A DNA stretch of 64,000 nt. Source: Agelas oroides (taxonomy: Eukaryota; Porifera; Demospongiae; Agelasida; Agelasidae). Positions 21,917 to 31,876 of this stretch are shown piece by piece (positions within the stretch are counted from its first letter, which is position 1; each line of letters begins with the position of its first letter). Made by a program: the position numbers and the translations under genes. The notes below the pieces were generated by a model. It did no database searches and was not told where the DNA came from. It saw only the letters and a list, made by a program, of their open reading frames with translations. Where the stretch lies: contig OX422185.1 of the NCBI GenBank assembly GCA_949130485.1, forward strand, positions 16,867,011-16,931,010. Direction: 5' to 3'.

Positions 21917-22500
21917 CTGCCAGTGAACTGTGAACAAGACTGAAAAGTATCTGGCCACTGTTCAATAAACTGTTGTCTCCTTTAGAAATACTAATTTTGC
22001 CAAAGACAATCACTAATGATAGTGCGTCATATAGTCCATTTTAGCCAGTAAGACATTCCAGTAACCTGGAAACTCCCAGGGAATGTTGTCCCAGGAATGG
22101 GCAGCAATTAGAACTATCTTGCGTTTACCCAATGGGTAACAGAAAAGACTCTGAGATTCATACTGAGCTGTCTATTGAACTGCTATTCTGTGGGGTGCCT
22201 GGGAATGGTGTGAGAGTCTGTCATCATGTTGATTGAACATGATCGAGCCAAATAATACTAAAAGAAGCTATCCTTCTGGTGACCTTTAACATCAAGAACT
22301 TCAACGATGCACTATCATATGCAGTGAACTGTGAACAAGACTAGAAAGTATCCGCTACCGTTCAATTTCTGTTGTCTGTTATGAGTCATCATTTGCCAGC
22401 AAAATGATGGTGCACCATATAGTGAGAAACGACATTCCAGCTACCTGGAAACTCACAGGGAAAGGTGTCCCAGGAATGGGCAGAAATTAGAACAAGCTTA
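21917..22500. repeat. Diverged tandem duplication of about 400 bp
   Basis: The segments CAGTGAACTGTGAACAAGAC and ACATTCCAG..CTGGAAACTC occur at about 21918-22110 and again at 22321-22490. The same pair is present in unit 2 (about 56036-56610). No coding potential was seen. Confidence 0.7.
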
Positions 22501-23588
22501 CAGTGCTACACAGCAAGAGAGTAGATTTTGTGTATGGTGTACCTTCTGCAGCATATACAGGCTAAACTTGCTTGTTCAGAACTCTAATTTAATATTCAGT
22601 TATGTCAAGGGGGGGACTATATATACCTGAAATTATGGGCTGTAATGATCTTTGATGTGGTCTTTGCATGCATAAATGCATAAAAATTGTCGATTTTTAT
22701 GTTAGGCACAGCTTCTGTACTTTGCATTCTAGTTAAGAATCATTATTTATGTTTCAGGAATGTACCAACGGACTCTACCTCTATGTCAAGTTTGAAGCCT
22801 TAACTACTTACAGGGATGGAGATATTAACCAAAATAGGTTGAAAATTAGCATATTTACGTTAGGCAAAGAATCTTGCATGAAATTCCGAGTTAAGACAGC
22901 AAATTGCACCCTACGCTTCTCTACCAGTTAGCAAATCATATTCAAGAACGACACTGCGAAATCTTGCAGTGTTCGCTCAATCCGGAAGCATACACATCCG
23001 CCGGTCAGCTTATCGAGTTAATGAATGGAAATGATGACGTACATAAGCGCACGTGCTAACCATTTGCGTATCGCCCGGACACACCTATCGATCAACCGAC
23101 TAGCCGGCCGTACCGTGCGAGCGCGGGAAGCATGGATCTACTAGTGAGTTTCCACTCTCAGTGTAGGGGGGTGAAGTTCTACGATCTGCGTAGTGCTGGG
23201 GCGGAGTGGGGTACTAAACTGAAGCTAGTAAAGGAGTCAACAACCCCCCACGATCAACTGTGTGTCGTGGCTTGGGTCCCTGGGATACCCGGTGAGAGAG
23301 CCGCGGACCTCTGAGAAGAATCGGTCAAACTCGAAGACGAGAAACACTCCATGATACCTGTGCGCTACCGAACGGCTGATAATAATTTTAGTGCGCATTG
23401 AATTGAATATTGATGTCATGAATTTTATTAACCGACGTCACGGATGATTGTCAACGTCATCAACACGTCAAAAACACCGATCTCTATAGCTCACATAAAT
23501 ACAGGCCTTATAAGTCATGGTTCTGTTAGACAGATGGAATGAACTTTGCGTGCAAGTTTACCAAAAAATCTACTCTCTTGCTGTGTAG
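22501..23588 (+). mobile_element. 1,088-bp hAT-like non-autonomous element with HIRAN-like exon (unit 1)
   Basis: Inverted ends CTACACAGCAAGAGAGTAGA (starting 5 bases inside the left end, which begins CAGTG) are matched by TCTACTCTCTTGCTGTGTAG at the right. It is flanked by a perfect 10-bp direct repeat AACAAGCTTA (22491-22500 and 23589-23598). A CAGTG start and a duplication of 8 or more bp point to the hAT superfamily, but no transposase is present. It carries a short open reading frame at 23132. Confidence 0.7.
23132..23314 (+). CDS. HIRAN-like domain exon (unit 1)
   Basis: A 60-residue frame starts MDLLVSFHSQ. Residues 12-49 follow the HIRAN pattern: R-G-V-K-F-Y-D, then G-T-K-L-K-L-V-K-E, then P-H-D-x-L-C-V-V-A-W-V-P. 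HIRAN domains bind DNA ends in SNF2/HLTF-type proteins and also occur in mobile elements. A good donor (G|GTGAGA at about 23291) suggests it is a first exon. A CpG-rich, promoter-like stretch precedes it (22975-23131). It lies wholly inside the hAT-like element, so it is either a captured host exon or cargo of the element. No following exon was found. The domain call is by pattern only. Confidence 0.4.
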   Translation: MDLLVSFHSQCRGVKFYDLRSAGAEWGTKLKLVKESTTPHDQLCVVAWVPGIPGERAADL

Positions 23589-24050
23589 AACAAGCTTATG
23601 TTGTCCTGACTGGATGCAGAGATCCATACTTAACTGTCTATTGAGCTCAACTTTAATATGCAAAGTTGAAGCAGTGAGACTTGTCTGGTGGTGGACAATG
23701 AAACAGTGACCTTGTAGGGAATCAAAGCTATCCTAAGCAGATACAAACAAGACCCTATTTTTTAGCAAGAATCGAAATACCATGTTCTTCAATGACATAC
23801 AACATTAACTCATGGTATCATGGACTAATGAGTAATTCGTGACTACAAGCCATCGTGGTGGCACTACATGCACTAGATGATGAACAAACGGAACCAGTTA
23901 ATACACTTGAACTATATACTCCAACTACGGCACAAGGCACCATTATAAAAATGACAAATTATGGTTTCATTAATTTTAATACAAAATTGTGGTGTTCCAG
24001 CTATAATTGGCATGTGTGTTACAAAATCCTCATTCACATGCAGGCCTTCC

Positions 24051-24654
24051 TAGCCTCGTTCCCAGGCCTTCCCCGGCTCCAGTTTTTGATCGCTTGCAGT
24101 ATGGGAGGGAGAAGGCCTGGTGAATCTTACCACGTGATCCGCGGCACACATGACGTCACAGGTTCTAGACACGAAGACATATTCACATTTATATCTCCAG
24201 CTACAGAGAAGCTAGAGAAACAAGACAAGTTCCAGCCGAGAGACAAGTCCCACCTCTAGAACATAACCGAGTCCAAAGCAGAACCGCCGAAGGAATGTTC
24301 CGCTGCAAGCGTTGCAAATCCAAAAGTGGCTTCTTTTTCGCTACGTTAGCTACATTTTGTCACTGGGGACATTTCACGCATGTCGTTTGGCAACCCTTCG
24401 GAGCTATCCCTTCTAGCTCGGATATGTTTTGTACGCTTGATGTTGTTCTCCGTCGGCGCTTGTCTCGTCTTCGTACTGCTAGTACAGAACACAAGATCGG
24501 TCTTCTCCCTAGCATGGCTATACATATAAGCGTGACGACATGTGACGCCTGTGCCGCGGATCACGTGGTAAGATTCACCAGGCCTTCTCCCTCCGTTTTT
24601 GCATACTGCAAGCGATCAAAAACTGGAGCCGGGGAAGGCCTGGGAACGAGGCTA
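24051..24654. mobile_element. TAGCCTCG foldback element, 604 bp, 8-bp TSD (unit 1)
   Basis: Ends TAGCCTCGTTCCCAGGCC with long arms through CGGCTCCAGTTTTTGATCGC. Flanked by GGCCTTCC at 24043-24050 and 24655-24662. Short frames inside are not genes. Confidence 0.9.
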
Positions 24655-24968
24655 GGCCTTCCCACTGTCTAGCTTTACAGACCATGCATGGAAAGGCAGC
24701 TTGGAAACAAGACTAGAGTAACCCGCATTGAAGAAGGTTGTCTTAGGCCATACCAATCTACTTTTATAAAGACCTCGAATAGTAAAGAACAGTAGAGTGT
24801 TATAGATATGCGAAAAATAATTTTGTTCCTTGTGAATGATTTACTGTGCTATTGTATAATAGATTACATGTATGTGCATGACATATATCAACTAGAGGTC
24901 TTCTGAGAAGACATACCCCACGCAAAATTCAAACTGAACTGTTTGTTACCCATGCATGCCCATAACTG

Positions 24969-25560
24969 TTTTTTTTTTTTTTTATATAAAATTTATGTCA
25001 TAAATGACAAAGGCAACATGACTATAGCTGATAGCTAATGTGAGACATGTGCCTCAAAGTGATACAACAAGGATCTTTTAAAGGAGATAGAAGAACATAA
25101 TTTAACTGAGTCAGGCAAATTGTTCCAGGAGGAGATTACAGAAGGTACAAATGAGTGATACATGTAATTAGTATGTGCAAAAGGTCTAGTAAAATTAAAC
25201 GTACTTGTACGATTAAGGTGGTATGGTAAATTACTTTGTACAAAGATACTAGATGGGAAGTCCATATGACCACTAACAATATTGTACATTGCAGTTAGCT
25301 TAAGATATTTACGACGAACTGACAGATGGGGGAGGTTGAGCAGTTGCAACATACTGTCATAGTCCAAGTCCCATTGCTTGAGACAGACTTTACAAGCAAA
25401 TTTTTGCACAGCTTCCAGTGACTGCATGCCCTTGTTCAAGAATGGGTCCCAGAGTTGGCAGGCATACTCCAAGTGAGGTCTTATGCATGTACGATAGATA
25501 AGCAGCAGGGTGTTGGAGTCAGCCCAGCTATAAAACTGTCTGTACAACTGTTGCATATTA
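24969..25560 (-). mobile_element. Non-LTR retrotransposon 3' fragment, RT thumb region (unit 1)
   Basis: A minus-strand frame of 173 codons (25035-25556) encodes the C-terminal part of a Jockey/CR1-type reverse transcriptase. It contains the Y-R-T-C-I-R-P-H-L-E-Y-A-C-Q-L-W-D-P motif, K-F-A-C-K-V-C, and the terminal W-N-N-L-P-D-S-V with F-K-R-S-L. The minus strand then has a short 3' end and an A-tract (T-run on the plus strand at 24969-24985), so this is a 5'-truncated LINE insertion. The catalytic RT and endonuclease domains are missing. Confidence 0.85.
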
Positions 25561-25838
25561 CACAGATTAAACGTTCGTGGTATGCAGTGTACATCATATT
25601 ACATAGGGTATCTACACTATAATATTAAAGCTGGTTGTAAGGATGAAAGATCAAAGGATTTTCCAACTGAAGGTCTACTCTTGTGCCCAGCCTGCCACAC
25701 CCCCCAGCCCCCTGATGGCTGTCAGCAAATACTTGCTGACCAACTTCGAATTCATAGAGTAATTGACCGACCTCATCAAGCCCGCATAGGAGCGTTCGGC
25801 ACTAATAACACGCCATATTTCACTCACCTGTGAAATGG

Positions 25839-25939
25839 TAGTCTCATGCCCAGTCGTTCACGAGATCGAGACTAGTGAATGCGTAGCCTCGATCCCAGCC
25901 CCCCGCACAGCTTTTCGCAATCCTGGGAACGAGGAGGCT
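25839..25939. mobile_element. Two tiny adjacent foldback remnants (unit 1)
   Basis: 25839-25874 is a TAGTCTCA..CGAGACTA hairpin; 25884-25939 begins TAGCCTCGATCCCAG and ends near CCTGGGAACGAGG. The unit 2 copies are at about 59955-60055. Confidence 0.6.
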
Positions 25940-26218
25940 GGTGAACACGAACACGTGCTTGGAGTCCGCATACTGTGCCCGGTCTCCACCGTATCCAAGT
26001 GGTTGACCGTATCAAAATGGTGGACAATACCAATGTTAAATAGAAAATAGCTGGAAATGCAGAGGAGTGAACTGCTTTGGTCTCTATCAGGTACACATAC
26101 ATTTTTTTTTTTTAGATTGCCATGTCATTGCCGTGTACAGCAATTGTTTAACCCAGTAAATGTGTTGATTTCTAAATTTTTCACCGGACTGACAAACTGA
26201 CAGACGGACAAAACCTCC

Positions 26219-26533
26219 TTAACCCCTTCGCGCGGGGTAATCATCAGTGTGGCTTTTCCTTCTTCTTTTTGGTAATGGTGTTTCATCTATAACAGACTGA
26301 GTGCTCTTCTTTATCCGCTTCCTCTTGCGGCAGTTCCCTCTAACGGGATCAAGAGCTGCAGATCCCTGGACCCTAAGAGAGACTGTTATCTAGGAACTGC
26401 CTTGCTCAAGGGTTCTCATTACGTCCACCACAAGCCCTCTGTTTGCCAAAAAAACACTCTAGGGGATCCTGTGTAAGTCTCTCACTGAAGAGGTATTGCA
26501 CTCTTGGCTGCTTGAATAAGTACTCTGCCATCT
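26219..26533 (-). pseudogene. P-element/THAP9-type transposase C-terminal relic (unit 1)
   Basis: The minus strand reads an L-T-Q-D-P-L-E-C-F-F-G motif, then G-G-R-N-E-N-P, a TGA stop, and A-R-Q-F-L-D-N. After a one-base frame change it continues S-L-R-V-Q-G-S-A-A-L-D-P-V-R-G-N-C and a Lys/Arg-rich tail to a stop at 26219-26221. This is the conserved C-terminal block of P-element-like (THAP9-like) transposases. One nonsense codon and one frameshift make it a pseudogene. A splice acceptor (TTTATAG|AG) precedes the fragment. Upstream domains were not found. Confidence 0.7.
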
Positions 26534-26629
26534 CTATAAAGGAGTGTACTGTAGAGATGAAATGGCACATAATGTGTGATCAATGACATATTACCAAAAA
26601 TAATCCATACATGTTTAATTATAGTCCAG

Positions 26630-27090
26630 CTACCTCCAGCTTGCAACTGACCTTGAAGACAGTGGATGGTCAGTATCTTACATCACGCTATAGAGATTGG
26701 ATCTCTCGGCCACTTTGAACCAAACGCCACGAGAACACTTTATCAGATGCCTTCCTTCTATCCAAGCAGGAAGCTATATAAGCAAGTATTGATGAAACTA
26801 TCTAGGATTGCAGTTTCCTGCTCTTATCATATTTTCAACGCCAGACTTTGTAGTACCTGGGTAGTCTCGCAAGCCAGACCCTTTCCGCGCAGCGCCGATC
26901 GCTTTCAGTATGCGGCACGCGCTGCGCAGAAAGGGTCTGGCTTGCGTGACTAGTACCTGGGATGTGAACAAACCTGTATATGCTCTTAATCGTTTTATTT
27001 TTATTTTTTATTCGTTACTTGCATATATTTTGTTGCCTTGCCAAGCCCATCACTCCTCTGTGTTGGTATCTTGTTGTCCTAGGCTACTTA
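26630..27090 (+). mobile_element. RLE-type retrotransposon 3' end, truncated (unit 1)
   Basis: It starts at CTACCTCCAGCTTGCAACTG and matches the endonuclease 3' end and 3' flank of the longer fragment at 51146-51950, with small indels. It is interrupted by the 91-bp foldback at 26862-26952. The unit 2 right-part copy starts at about 60746. Confidence 0.65.
26862..26952. mobile_element. 91-bp TAGTCTCG foldback, 9-bp TSD (unit 1)
   Basis: Ends TAGTCTCGCAAGCCAGACCC and inverse. Flanked by GTACCTGGG at 26853-26861 and 26953-26961. The third homologous copy at 51782-51790 keeps the empty site with a single GTACCTGGG. Confidence 0.92.
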
Positions 27091-27570
27091 CATATGGCCT
27101 TCCACCTATACCACCTGCATCCCATGCAATCATCGTTTTCTTTCCACTTGCATGGGGTGCGGTTATGCTCAAAAGAAAGAAAAATTATGTGTAAATTAAG
27201 TGTGCCTGTTCTAGTGACGTTAACAACGTTGAAGAAGGAGCATCTAGTGGTTTGATGTATGGTGCATGATGCATGAGTTAGGGAACAAGATATAGCTAGC
27301 CTTGAAGGCAGGAGGTATACCAAAGTCAGAAGTGTGAATGGCAGAGAATTGAATATTCAGACAAAAGTATCTGTTGTAGTTAGCTCTGTTATGTAGCGTA
27401 GCTACAACCCAACTACCACAGCGTCATAATGATGACCGTTGATATAGGCCTGTATGCGTGGGCTGCACGGTCTGCGAACTTGAAAATAGCGTAATTGATT
27501 ATTGCGTATAGAAAGTACAAATGTCGGTCTGAGACTAAAATAAGAATTTTAAAATTTGGGCAAAATCAGG

Positions 27571-27580
27571 CTATATAAAG
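27571..27580 (+). promoter_or_regulatory. TATA box of the secreted-protein gene (unit 1)
   Basis: CTATATAAAG lies 73 bases upstream of the ATG at 27653, leaving room for a start site about 30 bases downstream and a 40-50 base leader. Conserved at 61687 in unit 2 and deleted with the 5' end in the 54.6 kb copy. Confidence 0.6.
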
Positions 27581-27652
27581 CAGAGATGTTCACCGCAACC
27601 ATCTATCAGCGCATTATTACCGCCCTCGGAGAATAAATCCCTCGACCTCATC

Positions 27653-28282
27653 ATGATTGCTGCAATTTGTTGGGCGCTTGTGCTCTTCGGAGTAGCGGCC
27701 GTGTCCGGTGAAGACTCTGGACTGCAAGTCAATGTTTCCAAAGAAGAAATTCGCGGTACATTTGCTATTGGCGAAAACCAACGTCTCGAGTTCTACACTA
27801 AAATAAAGGGCAAAGAGATCGTATCCGTCACTACCTTCTGCAACTTGACCTCCGGTGTGTGCGTACAACTGACGTCACTCAAGCTACCAGTCACTGCTAT
27901 TAACGACCGTAAAATCGAGCACATGCTAGAAAAAGTGTTGGATGCTGCAACCGTAACAGCAACCGCTTTTCTCGAAGAGGAAGGCCTATCGCCCATTTCC
28001 GACAACATTGTAAATTCCTACTATCAGTTCGCTGACGCTCTCTTCAAGCAAACTGGCGAATTGGGTTCGGGTCAGCTGCGATTCAGCTTGATGTATCACA
28101 GTGCAATAATGGGCTCGGCGAAGCGGATAACTGATGGCGCTCAAAATCCCAATGACATTTGCTCAGTCTCTGCTCAGTACTATTATGGAAACCGCCTTTT
28201 CGTTTGTATCCAGGATTTGGAAACCTCGATGTCAAGAAACATCGAGTCGGCAAAAGAGAGCCTTTCACCCGCGGCCGCGTAA
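27653..28282 (+). CDS. Secreted protein of unknown family, unit 1 copy, 209 codons
   Basis: The ATG lies downstream of a TATA box. Residues 1-19 (MIAAICWALVLFGVAAVSG) are a clear signal peptide. The mature part has N-glycosylation motifs (NVS, NLT), four cysteines in two close pairs (C-N-L-T-S-G-V-C; C-x(15)-C near the end), and amphipathic helices. It ends I-E-S-A-K-E-S-L-S-P-A. Compared with the other two copies there is a 2-base deletion at about 28233 (TCAAGAAAC versus TCAGAAGAAAC), which changes the last 20 codons and stops at 28280-28282. I do not recognise the family. Whether this short form or a longer form is ancestral is unresolved. The gene has no intron before this point. Confidence 0.6.
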   Translation: MIAAICWALVLFGVAAVSGEDSGLQVNVSKEEIRGTFAIGENQRLEFYTKIKGKEIVSVTTFCNLTSGVCVQLTSLKLPVTAINDRKIEHMLEKVLDAATVTATAFLEEEGLSPISDNIVNSYYQFADALFKQTGELGSGQLRFSLMYHSAIMGSAKRITDGAQNPNDICSVSAQYYYGNRLFVCIQDLETSMSRNIESAKESLSPAAA

Positions 28283-28560
28283 TGGTATAAGACCCCCGTG
28301 TGGACAGGACTGGGGGTGCTGCGGCAACTATACCGGGAGGTGCTGGTGGTGGGCTGACTTGTGCTGGGTGCACGATTGCGTCTGTCAGTGTTGTGAACGC
28401 TGGTATTGTGGCTGGGCCTGTAGTAGCGAGTGGTGGTGTCGTAGTAGCTACCGCTGCAGGTGTTATTAAAACTGTTTAGCTTTGCTCTACTTAGTGGTGC
28501 ATTACTGTCCTTTTCACTGCACAATCATGTACTTTTGTTACTGAATAACTGCATGTGCAC

Positions 28561-28965
28561 TATAGACCTTATGTAATACCTCACGTAATTAAACGTAAAA
28601 CGGAAAGTGGACGGAGTCCGGATACTACGCCGCCATTTTGAGTGGCAAGCAAGACCGCGGTCTATGGAGCTTAAGTACGGTGAAGCACTTTGCGAGCTCG
28701 CTGCGTCAACGAAGCATGCAGGTAAGCTTATTCGCTTCGGTGAGCGTTAGGTCCTGTTGAGGCCTTGTACATTCTGGGTGTAAACGTAAAATCACTTACT
28801 GGGCTGGTGAGAAAGGAGCTCGCAAACTGCTCCGCTGTACTTAAGCTCCATTGACCGCAGTCATTTTTTCCACTCAAAATGGCGGCGTAGTCTCCGGATT
28901 TCCGTCCACTATCCGTTTCACGTTTGTCTACGTGAGGTGATGACGTCAATTGCATAAGGTCTATA
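28561..28965. mobile_element. 405-bp TATAGACC foldback (unit 1)
   Basis: Ends TATAGACCTTATG and CATAAGGTCTATA, with imperfect arms of about 150 bp that include CCGCCATTTTGAGTGG and its complement. It follows the secreted-protein gene in units 1 and 2, but the third gene copy lacks it (site about 55498). Confidence 0.85.
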
Positions 28966-29247
28966 AATAACATTGTTAGGGTTGTGTACCATGCACATCA
29001 AATTGCACTTTCAGTTGTATCTGCGTGTCCGCGCGTGGCTGAGCAAGCCCGTTAGCTAGTACTGGAATCAAGGTTACTACGTGGATTGGATGCTACGTGG
29101 ATTGGAAACTACGTAATATGTTTACATGGGAAGGCATGGTAATTTAAAACTTGTCACGACATGTGGAAGACATGTGCAAGACGTGTGCAAGATACTAACA
29201 GTCTACTTGAGTACTAAGGCTGAGAGAGGAGAATGAATCATACTGAC

Positions 29248-29508
29248 CAAGAGCGCATAAGAACGGGCGGCTAGAGTAAGAGCGTGTAACTACGTAAAAT
29301 TCGAAACCGGGCGGAATTTACCGCCAGTACTAAAAATAGTAACACACCCTGCACATGCTGCGTTGACATAAGCCATTATGCATTGTTGCTAAGCACGCAT
29401 GTGACCATGTGTTCTATTATTAGCACAGTTCAATAATTTTGCCCGGACTACGGGCTTCTATTGGAGTTACACGCTCTTACTCTAGCCGCCCGTTCTTATG
29501 CGCTCTTG
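29248..29508. mobile_element. 261-bp AAGAGCGCAT foldback with 7-bp TSD (unit 1)
   Basis: Arms CAAGAGCGCATAAGAACGGG and inverse, about 45 bp, plus the inner CCGGGCGGAATT region. Flanked by TACTGAC at 29241-29247 and 29509-29515. Confidence 0.85.
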
Positions 29509-29739
29509 TACTGACGTTTGCCATCTTGTCACTGTGACAGTGTCATCACGTTTGACACTAATCTTTCCCTCGTCACACTTGGGAGCACAGAGGCACGTCA
29601 TGAGGCCGAAGCTAAGAGGACATCTGTTACCATGGTAGTCTCGCTGCACCTTACAGACAACCTGTGTGTGGAGGGAAAACCACATGTAGTCCAGTGTAAG
29701 AAGAACTAGAAAACATAACAACACTTCACATGGTGTCAA
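29509..29739 (-). CDS. Candidate exon with hydrophobic N-terminus (unit 1)
   Basis: The minus-strand frame reads T-P-C-E-V-L-L-C-F-L-V-L-L-T-L and then a Cys-containing stretch (C-P-L-S-F-G-L-M-T-C-L-C-A-P-K-C). It looks like a signal peptide plus start of a small secreted or membrane protein. Unit 1 lacks the ATG present in unit 2. Downstream it runs into the foldback at 29248-29508; a donor-like GTCAGTA lies at the junction. No family is recognised. Confidence 0.25.
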
Positions 29740-29815
29740 GCCAATACCATATCTCCACAGGAAGAAACAACCACATGCGCCTAACGGCGAGGTGCATTCA
29801 GTGTGTGCTTTATTT

Positions 29816-30620
29816 AGAGTTACGCAGTGACTGCACTGCAGTGCTTAATAGTGATTATAAGTGAAATCCATTTAACAATGCGTGAGCAATACTCTAATGT
29901 AATGGATAACAGTATGAGCAATGTTCTAAGTACTGGACATACTACTCGTTTGTTGCCGTTGGCATTGTTCTTCATGCTGTGCAATCGTAACAATACAGAC
30001 AGCAACAAACTCGTAATATTTTCTGGTATAGCTTATATGAAACCATTTAACAATGCGTGAGCATGATATGAGTGGCATGAGCAATAACAGAGAATAATGG
30101 TATGATAATGTAATGGAGACTTACTATAGCGTCATAGAAACCTCTACATAATGACAATATAATATAAAAATGAACATTCCAAATGTCTGTGTAATGGAGA
30201 ATTACTATAGATTACTATAGATTAATTAATTGAAGTTCTGTATAATAACAACAGTGCAACTAAGAGATGTGCTATAAGTAATATTTATTATCCAGTTGAT
30301 ATTTCTACAACAGTATTTTCCTATTCCCGTGCCGTGCAATATCACACGATATTGCACGGGTGTTATTGCACGCGGGCTGGAACTACGCGGTATCCTAGCA
30401 ACCATGATGTGCTTTAATTAGAACCGGTGCGTTCAAACAGCGAGTTACTTGGTTCTTTTTTTGTGTGAGTAGAGACACGGCGCTGTTGTGGTAACGAGTT
30501 AGCGTGCATATCGCGGTTATTGCACTCGTGGGCTGCATTTTCACTCGCCTTCGGCTCGTGAAAATACGACGCCCACTCGTGCAATAACTCGCGATATTGC
30601 ACGCTAACTCGTGTAATAAG
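29816..30620. other. Gene-free stretch with hairpin-rich segment
   Basis: No exon supported. 30328-30605 holds several short palindromes around GCAATATCGCG/TATTGCACG. 29935-30030 contains ACTCGTTTGTTGCCG opposite AGCAACAAACTCGTAATATT, related to the foldback at 42506-42653. Confidence 0.35.
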
Positions 30621-30622
30621 GT

Positions 30623-30768
30623 ATAGTTATATTCCTCCCTGGGGTGTGGTCTTGCACATTGGTGTCGGGCGACACCCCAGGGAGGGATATAACATAATAT
30701 AACCTGTTACCTAGGCAACACCACTTTAGAAGAGAGATATGTATATGTTGCCTAGGTAACAGGTTATA
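30623..30768. mobile_element. Compound double-palindrome element
   Basis: Short version: TATTCCTCCCTGGGG hairpin with a deleted loop, followed by the CCTAGGCAACA hairpin. Not seen at the matching place in unit 1 (about 1070). Confidence 0.65.
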
Positions 30769-31876
30769 TTAGAAAATATAATAACAACATCAAATATGAA
30801 CCTAAATGTTTGGTATGATGGAAAACTCTACACAATAACAACAATAGATAACTAGAAACCTCTACAAAGCACAACATCAAGTCATTTATTGAGTTAGCAA
30901 TAATCAGTAATTGGTCATTTATAAATTATCTATCATTACCAAACCTACCTAGACTAATTAGGGCCAGAAGACAAATTGCCACTACTGCAGCTACATGCCA
31001 CTATTGATGGCCTATGACAATGTTCAGCCCACTTTGTGAATAACGGTAGGCCAATTACCGTAGATCCACAAAATTTCGCTGTTAAAACAATTCCAACCAC
31101 AAAAAGTTACCACGGGAATAAAAACAATTACACAGCGATGATCAACGAATAACACATCCACACCTTCGGAGGTAAATACCCGATCGACGACTACTCCTGA
31201 CAGCCACAGTGTTACAGCCAGCGATACTTGGCTCTCCCGATACCTGGTAGTAGACTAAATGCTAGGAATGCTCAAGGAGCTCGTCCATATTGTAACCGTC
31301 AACCATTAAAACCATTTTTCAGATCGAATGAACCGCAAAAATTTAACACTACGAAAATTTTTTGCACGAATTATTTTTAACCTGAAAATCTCCCGACCTA
31401 CAGTATGTTCTTAAGATTCCTAACTTGTACTTCCCGTCAGGGTAACGATAGTTCATAACCCCATCAAAAAGGCATGCTACCAATCAAACAGTGAATAAAT
31501 CAATATTTAAAGCTAGACTCAATCCCACGCTCCCCTGCTCTGGAACGGGAACATTGAAGCTGTGCAGGCGAGGAGAGGCTGGTATTTTTCTCACGTGAGC
31601 ACCGTCAAAGGTAGAAAGGGGGGTAGAAAGACCTTAATTATGTGTAGGCATACCTGAAGACTCAGAGCAGCAGAAGGAGCGAAGGTAGTGGGTGACTTGC
31701 TTTACATATCTAGCTAGCGAGGAGCGAATATCCTATACACCGAGCATTGAGTGCATAAAAAGTTGCCTTTCTGTTCTGAAAATTCTGGCCGCTTTGATCA
31801 TGCAACCCTACTTAGATTCAGAAGACATGGGATTTACAGGTTGGCTATGAGCAAAAATTTGAAACCAACTTACATA

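Larger units (their letters stand above)
865..29807. repeat. Tandem segmental duplication, unit 1
   Basis: Sequence from 865 onward aligns in order with 29808-63925. Matching landmarks are 865 with 29808, the Pro/Cys-repeat gene (5861 with 35706), ZDHHC6 exon 7 (12496 with 40947), exon 2 (21070 with 48908), and the right part (21671 with 55789; 29880 with 63998). Unit 1 lacks the equivalent of 49506-55788 and of about 31875-34735, and it carries private insertions such as the foldbacks at 7395-8018, 10191-10815 and 17298-17670. Confidence 0.93.

Noticed and set aside
24295-24672. 125-codon frame with CKRCKSKSG-like start
   Set aside because: Inside the foldback at 24051-24654, and the frame is broken in the unit 2 copy by a 2-base deletion.
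28290-28469. Cys/Trp-rich tail as a secreted antimicrobial or toxin-like peptide
   Set aside because: Most of the Trp and Cys codons arise by shifting a Gly/Ala/Val-rich frame by one base, and the copies disagree in frame; not claimed without transcript data.
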